Part shown: positions 25,259 to 34,494 of the stretch, piece after piece | How positions within the stretch are numbered: the first letter of the stretch is position 1 | Layout of the letters: the number at the start of each line of letters is the position of its first letter | Assembly (NCBI GenBank): GCA_024711005.1 | Contig: JANJTQ010000173.1 | Coordinates: forward strand, 1 to 41,311 | Reading direction: 5' to 3' | Origin: Opitutaceae bacterium | GTDB taxonomy: Bacteria > Verrucomicrobiota > Verrucomicrobiia > Opitutales > Opitutaceae | DNA: 41,311 bases | Translations under genes and position numbers: made by a program | The notes under the pieces: model-generated | Told to the model about the DNA's origin: nothing | What the model saw: the letters and a program-made list of their open reading frames with translations, nothing else | Databases searched by the model: none

Positions 25259-26053
25259 ATGAAATCCCTTACCCTCGTCTTGTGTGTGATTGCGATTCTC
25301 GGATCCGCGGCATCCACATATTTTTACTTCGAAATCGGCAACACCAAGGAACAGCTCAAGCAAGAGAAGGCTGCGGTTGAAACGCACGCCAACGAGCTTC
25401 AGGCCAAACTGAAAGAAAGCACGGACCAAGGCGAAGCACTCCAAAAGCGCCTCGCGGCCCTCGACAGCGACTTGGGAGAAGCCAAGTCCAAATCCACCGC
25501 CGCCGAAACCCGCGGTGCCCAACTCACCCGTGACGTCGCCCAGCTGCGCAATCAGCTCACCGCGAAGAACGACGCCGAGCAGGCCCTCAACCGCGAGATC
25601 AGCGATCTCAAGCGCGAACTCGCCCAAGCCAAGCTGTCCGCCTCCGCCGCCACCCCCGAGGAAATCGAAGGCTACAAGACCACCATCGCCACTCTCCAAG
25701 CCCGCGTGAGCGACCTTGAATCGACCAGCAGCAGCACCGTCGCACGCATGGCGGACACCACCGTCAGCACCACTGCCGGCAAGACCGATGACACTGGCGC
25801 CTCCAAAACCCCCGTCCCCGATATCTCCGGCGAGGTTATGAGCGTCGGCGCCCAAAACGCCTTCGTCGTTCTGAACATCGGTTCCGCTCAAGGCGTGCAG
25901 GTCGGTCACAATGTCGCAATCAGCCGTGCCGGCACCCCCGTCGCCACCGCACAAGTAAGCAGCGTTCAGGAAAAGTACTCGATCGCCCAAATCGCCGGCA
26001 AATCCCTCCGCGGCGGACTGACCAAGGGCGATACCGCTGCGATCACCAAATAA
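25259..26053 (+). CDS. Membrane-anchored coiled-coil protein with C-terminal beta domain, 264 aa
   Basis: ATG 25259 gives an N-terminal hydrophobic segment (about 3-25, no cleavage site obvious), so the protein is probably anchored in the inner membrane. Residues about 28-180 form a long heptad-rich coiled coil (LKQEKAAVETHANELQAKLK in part). A Ser/Thr-rich linker leads to a small beta domain (about 210-264: GEVMSVGAQNAFVVLNIGS, then GVQVGHNVAISR and GLTKGDTAAI). This coiled-coil plus beta layout recalls MreC-like periplasmic proteins, but it is not MreC. It overlaps functionally with the next gene by a 1-bp spacing. The function is unknown; an envelope role is inferred. Confidence 0.75.
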   Translation: MKSLTLVLCVIAILGSAASTYFYFEIGNTKEQLKQEKAAVETHANELQAKLKESTDQGEALQKRLAALDSDLGEAKSKSTAAETRGAQLTRDVAQLRNQLTAKNDAEQALNREISDLKRELAQAKLSASAATPEEIEGYKTTIATLQARVSDLESTSSSTVARMADTTVSTTAGKTDDTGASKTPVPDISGEVMSVGAQNAFVVLNIGSAQGVQVGHNVAISRAGTPVATAQVSSVQEKYSIAQIAGKSLRGGLTKGDTAAITK

Positions 26054-26054
26054 C

Positions 26055-26237
26055 ATGTCACGCCTGAAGAAGCTGCTCATCGCCTCACTCGCCCTGTCGG
26101 GAGGCTCGCTCTTCCTCACCGGTTGCACCAGCAAGACCGAGGCGGACAGCTCCATTCCGTGGAGCCGTCCCGCCAGTTGGGAAGGCGGTATTCCCGGCAT
26201 GGGCGGCATGGGCTCGCCCGGCGGCGGCTATCGCTGA
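26055..26237 (+). CDS. Small lipoprotein, 60 aa
   Basis: ATG 26055 follows the preceding stop by one base, so translation is probably coupled. The N-terminus KKLLIASLALSGGSLFLTGC is a lipoprotein signal with lipobox LTGC (Cys24). The mature part is short, with a WSRPASWEGG segment and a Gly-Met-rich tail. It may act with the coiled-coil protein upstream. A strong intrinsic terminator follows 7 bp after the stop. Confidence 0.75.
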   Translation: MSRLKKLLIASLALSGGSLFLTGCTSKTEADSSIPWSRPASWEGGIPGMGGMGSPGGGYR

Positions 26238-26243
26238 ACACTC

Positions 26244-26278
26244 AAAAAAATCCGGCCTCGCACAGGCCGGATTTTTTT
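26244..26278 (+). terminator. Strong bidirectional intrinsic terminator
   Basis: AAAAAAATCCGGCCT (26244-26258) and AGGCCGGATTTTTTT (26264-26278) form a perfect 15-bp stem with a 5-base loop, ending in seven T. It closes the coiled-coil/lipoprotein unit just before rsmI. Confidence 0.92.
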
Positions 26279-26296
26279 GTGCCTGTTGACCCCGAT

Positions 26297-27019
26297 ATGG
26301 CCCACTCCACGCCCAATACCTCGCTCACGCCGCAGCCCGGCCACCTTTACGTGGTGGCCACGCCGATCGGCAATCTGGCCGATCTCACCGAGCGCGCCCG
26401 TGCAATCCTCGGCGCCGTGGACCTCGTCGCATGTGAAGACACCCGTACCACGGGTTCTCTGCTTACTCGCTACGGGCTGCGCCGGGACCTCGTCGCCTAT
26501 CACGACCATAACGAGACGGAGATTGCCGAGAAACTGGCCGACCAAATCGCCGCCGGAAAATCCATCGCCGTCGTATCGGACGCCGGCACGCCCGCCATCA
26601 GCGACCCCGGCTTCCGACTCGTACGCGCCTGCCGCCGTCGCAATCTCCCCGTCGTACCCGTGCCCGGTGCCTGCGCCGTCGCCGCCGTACTCAGCGTCAG
26701 CGGATTACCGACCAACGGCTTTCTCTTCGCCGGCTTTCTCGTTGCCAAGACCTCCGCCCGCACCGCGTTTCTGGAAAAGTACCGCGACTTCGAGTTCACC
26801 CTCGCGCTGTACGAGAGCTGTCACCGCATCGACAAATTCGCCGACGAAATCGTCGCGACCTTGGGCCCCGACCGGGTCATCTGCATCGCCAAGGAAGTCA
26901 CCAAACTTCACGAAATGTTCTACGTCGGCCGCGCCGCCGACGTTCGCGACCGCCTCAAAAAAGGCAGCCTCAAGGGTGAGTTCGTGGTCCTGATCGCCCC
27001 GGCGGATTTCGAGCTGTAA
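26297..27019 (+). CDS. rsmI: 16S rRNA (cytidine(1402)-2'-O)-methyltransferase, 240 aa
   Basis: The enzyme methylates the ribose of C1402 in 16S rRNA using SAM. The tetrapyrrole-methylase fold is clear from LYVVATPIGNLADLTERA at the start, ACEDTRTTGSLL, VSDAGTPAISDPGFRLV and PVPGACAVAAVLSVSGLP. ATG 26297 is 18 bp after the terminator; promoter elements must then lie inside or just before it, or transcription reads through. The length is slightly below the usual 270-290 because the C-terminal extension is absent. A KGEFVVLIAP ending is as expected. Confidence 0.93.
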   Translation: MAHSTPNTSLTPQPGHLYVVATPIGNLADLTERARAILGAVDLVACEDTRTTGSLLTRYGLRRDLVAYHDHNETEIAEKLADQIAAGKSIAVVSDAGTPAISDPGFRLVRACRRRNLPVVPVPGACAVAAVLSVSGLPTNGFLFAGFLVAKTSARTAFLEKYRDFEFTLALYESCHRIDKFADEIVATLGPDRVICIAKEVTKLHEMFYVGRAADVRDRLKKGSLKGEFVVLIAPADFEL

Positions 27020-27036
27020 ACGAAGAGGTACAATCG

Positions 27037-27828
27037 ATGAGAACCCCGTCGTTACCCCCGCGACAGACCGTCGTGCGATTCGCGAAACGGACGGGTCTTT
27101 CGCTGCTGCGCATCTATGTATTGCTATGCTTGGGGGTGATGATCTTCCAGCGAAAGCTCCTCTATTTTCCAACCCATGAACCCGCGACGTTGGCGAAAGG
27201 CTACGGATTGGCCGAATGGGTGTGGCAAGGGGCCATCATCGGGTTCAAGCGTGAAGCTCCTTCCCCCGCGCGCATCTGGCTTTTTTTGCACGGGAACGGC
27301 GGGCAGGCGTTGGATCGAGCCTATGCACTCCAGTCGTTCAGCGACCGCGACAGCGTCTTCATCTTGGAGTATCCCGGCTATGGCAGCCGTCCCGGCGCCC
27401 CCTCTCAAGACGCGTTCAACGAGGCTGCAAAATCCGCCTATGAGGCGCTTCGTGAAACGTTTCCCAACGACGAAATCAATGTTCTGGCCGAATCGTTGGG
27501 AAGCGGCCCCGGGTGCTTTCTCGCAAGCCAGCCAAACCCACCCACGCGCTTGGTGCTGGTCGTTCCCTTCGACGCGCTCGTTCATGTCGCCCAGAACAAA
27601 TTCCCGTTCCTGCCGGTCGGATTGATGCTGTTTGATCGATGGAATAATATTCAGGCGCTCAACCGCTATCCGGGTCGCGTCGATATTTACGGAGCCACCC
27701 ACGACGACATCATACCGATCTCGCATGCCAGGAACCTCGCCGCCGCCCTCAAGGGCAGCCGTTTCACCGAAATCAATTGCGGCCACAATGACTGGACGGA
27801 TCGCCCTTGGGTCGACCTCGGCCGATAA
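27037..27828 (+). CDS. Membrane-anchored alpha/beta hydrolase, 263 aa
   Basis: The start at ATG 27037 has AGAGG about 8 bases upstream, a usable ribosome-binding site. A single N-terminal membrane segment (about 21-38) anchors the protein. The hydrolase core shows HGNGG (oxyanion loop, 85-89), the nucleophile Ser153 in AESLGSG, Asp223/224 in GATHDDIIP and His250 in NCGHNDW. The order and the PGYGSRPG segment match BEM46/FrsA-like serine hydrolases of unknown substrate. It lies 17 bp after rsmI and probably shares its transcript. Confidence 0.85.
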   Translation: MRTPSLPPRQTVVRFAKRTGLSLLRIYVLLCLGVMIFQRKLLYFPTHEPATLAKGYGLAEWVWQGAIIGFKREAPSPARIWLFLHGNGGQALDRAYALQSFSDRDSVFILEYPGYGSRPGAPSQDAFNEAAKSAYEALRETFPNDEINVLAESLGSGPGCFLASQPNPPTRLVLVVPFDALVHVAQNKFPFLPVGLMLFDRWNNIQALNRYPGRVDIYGATHDDIIPISHARNLAAALKGSRFTEINCGHNDWTDRPWVDLGR

Positions 27829-27854
27829 CACACCCCTCCCAAACATCCCGCATA

Positions 27855-28316
27855 ATGAAAAACCTGCTCATCTCCCTGATCGCCTTGCTGCTGCTTGCAG
27901 GGTGTAGTTTCGATGTCCCGCTTACCGAGAAGCCGACTCGCGAAATCGACCCGTCGCTCTTGGGTTCTTGGTTCTCATTGGCCAACGGCGAATCGCTCGA
28001 CGTCTATAAGCTCGCCGATGACCAATACTTGGTGATGGACGACGGCGCCCCGTATGTCTGCACCCATTCGGATTTATCCGGAGTCTCGTTCATCAGCTGC
28101 AAGGCCATCGGCAATACCGATCATTACGGAAAATACGCCTACATCGCCTATAAAACCGATGCCGACACCTTGGTGCTGATGGCGCTGAATGACTCACTTA
28201 CCCTTGGCGATAAATCCTCCGACGAAATTCGTTCAATCGTCGCGAAAGCCGCCGAAGACGGAACTGCGCTGAACCCCGATCCCAAAACCCAAAAGCGGTA
28301 CAAGAAAAAGGAGTGA
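27855..28316 (+). CDS. Lipoprotein of unknown function, 153 aa
   Basis: MKNLLISLIALLLLAGC is a lipoprotein signal with lipobox LAGC (Cys17). The mature part has a GSWFSLANGE segment and beta-strand-like alternation, suggesting a small lipocalin-like or beta-sandwich domain, and a Lys-rich end (KRYKKKE). No family is recognised. It follows the hydrolase by 26 bp and converges with the next gene. Confidence 0.75.
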   Translation: MKNLLISLIALLLLAGCSFDVPLTEKPTREIDPSLLGSWFSLANGESLDVYKLADDQYLVMDDGAPYVCTHSDLSGVSFISCKAIGNTDHYGKYAYIAYKTDADTLVLMALNDSLTLGDKSSDEIRSIVAKAAEDGTALNPDPKTQKRYKKKE

Positions 28317-28360
28317 TCGCGACCCGGAGGCCGAGCGCGAACGGGCTGCACCGACGGAGC

Positions 28361-29095
28361 TTATCGCTTGGCCGCTTTTCGCTGACTGTGACCTTTCGGA
28401 GGCGCCGCCTCCGACTCGGTGGCCGGCTTGTCGCCGACGTAGATCACATAGGCGCTCCGCTTGGCGGTCGGAAAGAGCTTGGCCGGGATCGCCTGCGCCA
28501 CGAAACCCGCGGCCCGCAGGCGTTTTTCAAAGGTGTGATCGGGGCTTGCCGACCAGATCGCGAGGCGTCCGCCGGGTTTCAATTTGCCCTTCATCGCCTC
28601 AAGACCGCGTGGGCCGTAGAGGCGAACATTGCCGGCCTGCACCATCGGCGTCGGACCGTTGTCCACATCAAGCAGGATCGCGTCATAGGAGTTTGGCCGA
28701 CTCTTCGCGATCGTATCCACCACGTCACCCAGACGCACTTGCACGCGCGGATCGGCGAGAAGGTGGCCGTTGAGCTTGGCCATGTGAGTGCGATTCCACT
28801 CCACCACCTCGGGCATCAGCTCGGCGACCTCAACGACCGCCTTGGCGCCGGCCTTCGCAAGCACGGCTTTCAAAGTGTAGCCGAGCCCCAGGCCACCGAT
28901 GAGGACGCGCGTCGGCGCCTTGGTGTCGACGCGGACGTGCGCGAGTTCGCCGAGGAGCACCTCCGAGGCGCTCGTCATCGAATGCATCAGGTCCTGGCCG
29001 TTGAGGCGGATGCAGTAGGTGCCGTCGTGCTCGTGGAGCGACAGACGGGCTCCGTCGGGCGTGCGGGTTTCGGCCAGGTTATGATGCGGTTTCAT
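28361..29095 (-). CDS. Spermidine-synthase-like SAM-dependent methyltransferase-fold protein, 244 aa
   Basis: The start is taken at ATG 29095 (MKPHHNLAETRTPDG); an upstream ATG at 29140 adds an Arg-rich lead. The Rossmann core contains VLIGGLGLGYTLKAVL (SAM/dcSAM binding motif I), then VVEVAELMPEVVEWN and an AILLDVDNGP strand, the pattern of spermidine-synthase-fold proteins. Several polyamine-binding residues of true spermidine synthases cannot be identified, so the substrate is open. The C-terminus is Lys/Arg-rich. The first bases are divergent from the lipoprotein gene at 29177. Confidence 0.82.
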   Translation of the reverse strand: MKPHHNLAETRTPDGARLSLHEHDGTYCIRLNGQDLMHSMTSASEVLLGELAHVRVDTKAPTRVLIGGLGLGYTLKAVLAKAGAKAVVEVAELMPEVVEWNRTHMAKLNGHLLADPRVQVRLGDVVDTIAKSRPNSYDAILLDVDNGPTPMVQAGNVRLYGPRGLEAMKGKLKPGGRLAIWSASPDHTFEKRLRAAGFVAQAIPAKLFPTAKRSAYVIYVGDKPATESEAAPPKGHSQRKAAKR

Positions 29096-29176
29096 CGGAG
29101 GACGACGACGATGCGGTCCGGCGTTCAGCATGCAAGACACGGAACTGCGTTCTCCCCCGCGGGTCTCGGCAAAATC

Positions 29177-29581
29177 ATGCCTCGTCCCTCCCTGAACGTG
29201 CTGTGTTTAATTGTTGGCCTGGTTTTGCTGCTCGCAGGCTGCGCCTCGACCCGCTCCGCGACCAAAAAAGACCTGAGCGTGCTTCAGCCCGGCGTATCGC
29301 GCGCCGCGGTGATCGATGAACTCGGAACACCCGTTTCATCGACGATCAGCCGGGCGGGTTTGCCGGTGGACATTTTCACGTTCGTGCAAGGCACAGCCCC
29401 GAGCAAAAAACCTCCGCGGCCCGTCGAGCCCGAGCAGGCGGATGCAGCCGAACTGTTGGTGATCCTGGAACAAACCGGACGTTCGCCCACCGCCATGCTC
29501 ACCGGGAAAAAACTCACGCTCCAGGTGAACTACGACGCCGAAGAACGCGTGAAAGACACGGTCTTGCTGCGCATGGAATGA
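29177..29581 (+). CDS. BamE/SmpA-like small lipoprotein, 134 aa
   Basis: ATG 29177 gives a lipoprotein signal ([15 protein letters not shown], Cys22 region) followed by [20 protein letters not shown]. The pattern [19 protein letters not shown] is that of SmpA/OmlA folds (the BLIP-like 'G.t...v...lG.P' motif). These proteins sit in the outer membrane and some belong to the Bam complex; assignment to BamE itself is not supported. The frame is open far upstream but lacks coding character there. Confidence 0.72.
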   Translation: MPRPSLNVLCLIVGLVLLLAGCASTRSATKKDLSVLQPGVSRAAVIDELGTPVSSTISRAGLPVDIFTFVQGTAPSKKPPRPVEPEQADAAELLVILEQTGRSPTAMLTGKKLTLQVNYDAEERVKDTVLLRME

Positions 29582-29771
29582 GGTCGGGCCGTCGCGCGGG
29601 TGCCGTGCCAAGGACCACGTCCGTGTGATCCCGCATGTGGGATCGAGGCACTTGAGCAAACCACATTTTTGGAACGTAGCCGCGAGCGTGAGCGAGTGGT
29701 CGAACCTCCCCCCGCACCCGCCCGCGCCTACCACCAAGTCGAAGCGAGCTTCGGAGACAACTCGTTCGAAC

Positions 29772-29800
29772 AAAAAAAGACCCGACGATCTCGTCGGGTC
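29772..29800 (-). terminator. Intrinsic terminator of purH built on a repeated palindrome
   Basis: GACCCGACGA (29779-29788) and TCGTCGGGTC (29791-29800) form a perfect 10-bp stem; on the minus strand it is followed by seven T (29778 down to 29772). It lies 40 bp after the purH stop. The same arms recur at 36178-36199. On the + strand an A-rich run follows, so it acts for purH. Confidence 0.85.
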
Positions 29801-29839
29801 TTCGAAAAAAAAAGCGAAACGCGTGACGCGCGGCGCGGC

Positions 29840-31387
29840 TCAGTGCTTGAAGTGGCGGATACCGGTGAAGACCATCGCCATGCCGCGTTCGTCGGCGGCC
29901 TTGATGACTTCCTCGTCACGCACGCTGCCGCCGGGCTGGATCGCGGCGGTCGCACCCGCATCGGCGGCGGCGATCAGGCCGTCGGCAAAAGGGAACAACG
30001 CCTCGGACACAACGACCGAACCCGTGAGGTCGAGCTTGGCCTCGCCGGCTTTCCAAACGGCGATACGCGAGCTGTCCACGCGGGCCATCTGGCCGGCGCC
30101 GACACCGAGCGTCTGCTCGTTTTTGACGTAAACGATGGCGTTCGACTTGACGTGTTTACACACGCGCCAGCCGAACATCATGGTGTCCCACTCCTCGGCG
30201 GTGGGCTGCCGTTTGGTGACGACCTTGAAATCACGCGGGTTGCCGAGGAGCTTGTTGCGATCCTGCACGAGCAGGCCGCCGACCACCGAACGAACATCCT
30301 GCAGCGAGTCGGAGCCGAGTCCCTCCTTGGCGATCATCAGGCGCAGGTTTTTCTTCTTTCCGAAAATCGCCAGCGCCTCGTCGCTGAAACGCGGAGCAAT
30401 GATGACCTCGGTGAAAATGTCGGCGATCTTGGAGGCAAGTCCGGCCTCAAGCGTGCGATTGACGACGATGATTCCGCCAAAGGGCGCCTGGCGGTCCGTC
30501 GAATAAGCCTTTTCCCAAGCCGTATCCAAATCTTCGGCACTGGCGACGCCGCACGGATTGGTGTGCTTGAGAATGGCCAGGGTCGGCTTTTCAAACTCGC
30601 CGATCAGGTAGGTCGCCGACGTGATATCGAGAATATTGTTATAGGAGAGTTCCTTGCCCTGGAGCTGTTGAAAATGGTCGTGGAAGGTGCCGTAAAGGGC
30701 GGCCTGCTGGTGGGGGTTTTCGCCGTACCGGAGAGACTGGGCCTTCTTATAACTGAGCGTGAGCGTCTCGGGGAGGCCGCTAAGCGCGGCAAGGTTGGGC
30801 TCGTCGGCCTGCGATTCGAGGTAGCGGGCGATGGCGGTGTCGTAGGCTCCGGTGCGCTGAAAGACCTTGAGCGCGAGCTTGCGACGGAGCGCGGGCAACG
30901 CGGCGGGATTGGCGAAGGCGGAGAGGACGGCAGGGTAATCGTTGTGGTCCACGACGACGGTGACGCTCTCGTGATTCTTGGCGGCGCTGCGCAGCATCGA
31001 GGGACCGCCGATGTCGATATTCTCGATGGCTTCCTCAAAGTGGACGTCCTTCTTGGCGACGGTCTGCTCGAAGGGATAAAGGTTCACCACGACGAGATCG
31101 ATCATGTCGATGCCGTGCTCCTTGGCCGCGGCCTGGTGATCGGCCTTGTCGCGACGGGCGAGCAGGCCGCCATGGATTTTCGGGTGCAGTGTTTTCACGC
31201 GACCTTCCATCATCTCGGGAAAGCCGGTGTGTTGGCTGACCTCGGTGACCGGGAGGCCTTTTTCAGCGAGGAGCTTCGCGGTGCCGCCAGTCGAAAGCAG
31301 CTTGTAGCCATGCTGCTTCACGAGGGCGGTGGCGAAGTCCACCAAACCGGATTTGTCGCTCACCGAAAGAAGGGCCAGTTTTTCCAT
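29840..31387 (-). CDS. purH: Bifunctional AICAR formyltransferase / IMP cyclohydrolase, 515 aa
   Basis: The enzyme catalyses the last two steps of de novo IMP synthesis. The N-terminal MGS-like cyclohydrolase domain (about 1-195) starts [19 protein letters not shown] and has [13 protein letters not shown] and [17 protein letters not shown]. The C-terminal formyltransferase part (about 200-515) has [11 protein letters not shown] and [17 protein letters not shown] 31387 fits the family start; longer versions add only eight residues. The length is normal. The gene is divergent from apaG across 51 bp containing an inverted repeat. Confidence 0.96.
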   Translation of the reverse strand: MEKLALLSVSDKSGLVDFATALVKQHGYKLLSTGGTAKLLAEKGLPVTEVSQHTGFPEMMEGRVKTLHPKIHGGLLARRDKADHQAAAKEHGIDMIDLVVVNLYPFEQTVAKKDVHFEEAIENIDIGGPSMLRSAAKNHESVTVVVDHNDYPAVLSAFANPAALPALRRKLALKVFQRTGAYDTAIARYLESQADEPNLAALSGLPETLTLSYKKAQSLRYGENPHQQAALYGTFHDHFQQLQGKELSYNNILDITSATYLIGEFEKPTLAILKHTNPCGVASAEDLDTAWEKAYSTDRQAPFGGIIVVNRTLEAGLASKIADIFTEVIIAPRFSDEALAIFGKKKNLRLMIAKEGLGSDSLQDVRSVVGGLLVQDRNKLLGNPRDFKVVTKRQPTAEEWDTMMFGWRVCKHVKSNAIVYVKNEQTLGVGAGQMARVDSSRIAVWKAGEAKLDLTGSVVVSEALFPFADGLIAAADAGATAAIQPGGSVRDEEVIKAADERGMAMVFTGIRHFKH

Positions 31388-31396
31388 AAAAGGGCG

Positions 31397-31414
31397 TTTG
31401 TGCGCCTGCACAAA
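31397..31414. promoter_or_regulatory. Inverted repeat between purH and apaG, possible operator
   Basis: TTTGTGC (31397-31403) and GCACAAA (31408-31414) form a perfect 7-bp inverted repeat with a 4-base centre inside the 51-bp divergent gap. It does not match the known PurR box. An operator or a hairpin in either leader are both possible. Confidence 0.35.
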
Positions 31415-31438
31415 AGCGGAAGCAAGCCCGCAGTGACC

Positions 31439-31921
31439 ATGACCGACAACTCCGCGTCCGCCTCAAACGATCCGGTTGCAATGACCGCTCCCGTGCGTTG
31501 GTTGTTGGCCGTGCCCGCTTCGTTCACGCTTCCCGGCCTCACCGCCCATCTCGACAAACTCGTGTATCATCACGGGGGGAAGAGCCTGCCGCCGGACAAG
31601 CCGCACGCCTTCGTTTACTTCATCACGATTCATAACGGCTCCGAGCACACCGTCACCTTGCTCGGTCGCAAATGGGTCGTCACCCACGCCGACGGCAGCC
31701 AACTCGTGATCGAAGGCGACAAGATCGTGGGCGAGACCCCTCGGCTGGCCCCCGGCGAACAGTTTTCCTATAACAGCTACCATGTAACCGCCGGCCCCGC
31801 CCGTTCGTGCGGGAGCTTTCACGGGGTCGACGATCTGGGCAGACACATCCATGTGATTCTGCCCGCCTTCGAGATGACGATTCCCTACGGACTGCGCGGC
31901 GACACCCCGCGCGAACTCTGA
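31439..31921 (+). CDS. ApaG-domain protein, 160 aa
   Basis: ATG 31439 is the start; residues about 25-160 form an ApaG (DUF525) domain. Conserved features include the [20 protein letters not shown] strand pair, then WVVTHADGS, a GEGD-like [18 protein letters not shown] turn and late FSYNSYHV...SFHGV. ApaG is a small Ig-like fold protein of unclear biochemical role, linked with Co/Mg resistance in enterobacteria and often near RNA or nucleotide-metabolism genes. Here it is divergent from purH. The N-terminal 25 residues are an extension over the typical 125. Confidence 0.85.
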   Translation: MTDNSASASNDPVAMTAPVRWLLAVPASFTLPGLTAHLDKLVYHHGGKSLPPDKPHAFVYFITIHNGSEHTVTLLGRKWVVTHADGSQLVIEGDKIVGETPRLAPGEQFSYNSYHVTAGPARSCGSFHGVDDLGRHIHVILPAFEMTIPYGLRGDTPREL

Positions 31922-32057
31922 CGCTTTCCACCCGACGAAAACCGGGGAACGGGGTTCGTCGTCCACCGGTCTTGTCACGCCAGTGTTATTCATCAGCGTG
32001 CGTCCAAAGTTGCGCTTGCGCCCACTCGTAGCGTTTGTCTGTCTGACCGTTTACTAA

Positions 32058-33416
32058 ATGAAGTTAATTGATTTGAATCCCCAAGGTGGGATCGGTGCCA
32101 ACTCACTCTATGTGCGGATTGGCGATGTAAATATCCTCATCGATAGCGGATTGAATCCCAAGGAGGCCGGGCTGCTGGCCATGCCGGATTTTTCGCTGAT
32201 CAAGGATATCAGTCTCGATCTCATCATCATCACTCACTGCCACTTGGATCACATCGGCAGTCTGCCCGTGGTCATGCGCCAGCATCCGAATGCGAAGGTC
32301 ATCATGACCCATTCGAGCAAGATGATTCTCGATCGCATGCTCCACAACTCGGCCAACGTCATGTTGCGCCAAAAGGAGGAGAACAACATCCCCGATTATC
32401 CGCTCTTCACGCATGAAGAAGTGGATCGCTGCGTCCCCCGGTTCACCGGCATGGAATTTCTTCAGCCGAAAACCTTCAAGGGCAAGACCGACGAAGTCGA
32501 AATCATGTTGCACCACGCCGGTCACGTGGCCGGTGCCTGCGCCGTCGAGATTCACCACAAGCACCGCCACATTTTCGTGACGGGTGACGTGCTCTTCGAG
32601 AACCAGCGCACCCTCCGCGGCGCGCAGTTCCCCTCGGGGCACTTCGACACCGTCATCATGGAGACGACTCGCGGCACCACCGAGCGCCAGGTCGGCAAGG
32701 AGCGCGTTCACGAGGTCTCCCGCCTGATCACCTCGATCAACGATACGATCAATCGTGGCGGTTCCTTCCTCCTGCCCGTTTTCGCATTGGGCCGCATGCA
32801 GGAAATCCTCTCGATCATCCACGACGCCCGTAAATTCGGCCGTCTCGTGAAGTGCCCGATCTACGCCGCCGGCATGGGCATGGCCCTCGCCGACTACTTC
32901 GACGAGATCTCCCGGAAGTATCAGCACGTGCAGTTCAACCGGAACATCATCAAGGAGCTCAATATCCAGCCCACCGCCCGCAAGCTCGAGGCCGGCAAGG
33001 ATCTGAAGCAAAACGCCCTCTACATCATCAGCTCCGGCATGCTGGTTGAGCGCACTCCCAGTTACACGCTCGCCTCCGGCCTGATCGAGCACGCCCGCAA
33101 CACCATCGGCTTCGTGGGTTATTGCGATCCCGACACCCCCGGCGGCAAGCTCCTGCAAACGAAGACCGGCGAAGAGTTCCTTTTCGCAACCGCCAACGTC
33201 AGTGCCAAGCTCAATGCCCGGATCGAACGCTTCGAACTCAGCGGCCACGCCGATCGTGAGGAGCTCGCCGAGTTCGCCATCCAAACGCAGGCCCGTTGTG
33301 TGATCCTCACCCACGGCGACCAAGCCGCCCGTGATTGGTTCGTGAAGGAACTGGAGACCAAGATGCCCGGTACTCGCGTCATCGACCCGGTTCCTCTCCA
33401 GACCTATCAGGTCTGA
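32058..33416 (+). CDS. MBL-fold / beta-CASP metallo-nuclease-like protein, 452 aa
   Basis: The metallo-beta-lactamase domain has motif 2 HCHLDH (60-65), a later HAGHVAGA and TGDV segments that supply metal ligands, and a terminal SGHADREEL motif. The middle beta-CASP insertion (about 200-350) has FLLPVFALGRMQEIL, and KCPIYAAGMG. Proteins with this layout (CPSF73/Ysh1-like, RNase J-like) cut or trim RNA; some relatives are of unknown substrate. It starts at ATG 32058 after a 136-bp gap and ends at a strong terminator, so it is a single-gene unit. Cytoplasmic, no signal peptide. Confidence 0.88.
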   Translation: MKLIDLNPQGGIGANSLYVRIGDVNILIDSGLNPKEAGLLAMPDFSLIKDISLDLIIITHCHLDHIGSLPVVMRQHPNAKVIMTHSSKMILDRMLHNSANVMLRQKEENNIPDYPLFTHEEVDRCVPRFTGMEFLQPKTFKGKTDEVEIMLHHAGHVAGACAVEIHHKHRHIFVTGDVLFENQRTLRGAQFPSGHFDTVIMETTRGTTERQVGKERVHEVSRLITSINDTINRGGSFLLPVFALGRMQEILSIIHDARKFGRLVKCPIYAAGMGMALADYFDEISRKYQHVQFNRNIIKELNIQPTARKLEAGKDLKQNALYIISSGMLVERTPSYTLASGLIEHARNTIGFVGYCDPDTPGGKLLQTKTGEEFLFATANVSAKLNARIERFELSGHADREELAEFAIQTQARCVILTHGDQAARDWFVKELETKMPGTRVIDPVPLQTYQV

Positions 33417-33437
33417 TTCACGAAACCGCTTCGCCCC

Positions 33438-33467
33438 AAAGCGCTCCCTCAACGGAGCGCTTTTTTT
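33438..33467 (+). terminator. Intrinsic terminator after the beta-CASP gene
   Basis: AAAGCGCTCC (33438-33447) and GGAGCGCTTT (33454-33463) form a perfect 10-bp stem with a 6-base loop and a run of seven or more T. The A-run on the other side suggests it also helps to stop the convergent gene at 33484. Confidence 0.9.
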
Positions 33468-33483
33468 CGCGCCGTCCGCCTCC

Positions 33484-34284
33484 TCACACCTTCAACAACG
33501 CGCGCAGTGTCGCGCATGCGGCCGCGTTGCCCGCAATGAACTGAATACGGTCCATCTTCAGATTAAACACCTTCATCGGGAACTGTTCGCCGTTGAGAAA
33601 CCGTACCTCTCCCCCGGCGGCCCACACCAGCGGCACGGCCGCGGCGATGTCCCAGACGCGCACGTTGTGATCCACCGTCGCGTCAAACAGACCGACGGCC
33701 ACATACGCCAGATGAAGCGTGCTGCTGCCGAGTCCGCGCAGTTTGAAATTTTCCACCAGCGCGACCGCATGATGCGAGAAGGCTTTGTCGACCGGACTGT
33801 GGAATCCCAGCATGCTCTGCGAATCGGGCGGCGTGGATTTTACGCGTGCCTCCACCTCGCCGTCCTTCACTCCGAATCCCGGACCGCCATGCATCAACAC
33901 CCGGCGCGCCATATCGTAAATGATGCCGTAAACGGGCATGCCGTTTTCAAGCAAGGCCAGGGAGATCGCGCAGTACGGTATGCCGGCGGCGTAATTATTG
34001 GTACCGTCGATCGGATCGAGCACCCACGCGAAACGCCGCGTGAGCGGAGTGGGCTTATCGGTCTCGGCGAGTTCTTCGCTGAAGAGATGATCTTCGGGAA
34101 ATTGCGCGCCAAGTTGCCTGAAAATAGCCTCCGATATGGCGACGTCCGCGGCGGTCACGCGCGTGCCGTCGTATTTCCAGGTACTCTCCGCATGGCCAAA
34201 CTCACGGTGCATGAATTCGGTCTGCGCGAGCACGGCTTTTTTACCGGCGTCGATGCGGGCAAGCAGTTCGGGAGAGGATGACAT
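33484..34284 (-). CDS. Inositol monophosphatase family protein, 266 aa
   Basis: The Mg-dependent phosphatase signature is complete: Glu70 in SEEL, Asp90/Asp93 in DPIDGTNNYAAG and Asp212 in VWDIAAAVPLVWAAGG. The N-terminal segment WKYDGTRVTAADVAI corresponds to the usual 'K.D.tpVT.aD' block, and substrates could be inositol-1-phosphate, histidinol-phosphate or 3'-phosphoadenosine nucleotides; the sequence does not decide. The length is typical. Convergent with the beta-CASP gene. Confidence 0.88.
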   Translation of the reverse strand: MSSSPELLARIDAGKKAVLAQTEFMHREFGHAESTWKYDGTRVTAADVAISEAIFRQLGAQFPEDHLFSEELAETDKPTPLTRRFAWVLDPIDGTNNYAAGIPYCAISLALLENGMPVYGIIYDMARRVLMHGGPGFGVKDGEVEARVKSTPPDSQSMLGFHSPVDKAFSHHAVALVENFKLRGLGSSTLHLAYVAVGLFDATVDHNVRVWDIAAAVPLVWAAGGEVRFLNGEQFPMKVFNLKMDRIQFIAGNAAACATLRALLKV

Positions 34285-34494
34285 TCGTCATGTCATCCCA
34301 AGGAACGCCGGGGATGGAAAGCAGGGAGTGGCGAAAGCCGTGAAAGAATGAAGAGACATCCGCCAACGATGGCCTGCCATTCACTCGCTTGACTCCTCCA
34401 GCACCGCCCGCGCATTAGAACGTCGTTGTCGCAGAGATGCTGCGCCACCGTCCGGATTTCAACTCCCCTTCCGTCAACACCTCCCTCCCCGACC

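Noticed and set aside
28313-29176. Upstream extension of the BamE-like lipoprotein frame
   Set aside because: It is antisense to the methyltransferase-like gene, and the lipoprotein signal begins at 29177.
29600-31438. Long + strand frame leading into apaG
   Set aside because: Only the part from ATG 31439 is ApaG-like; the rest is antisense to purH.
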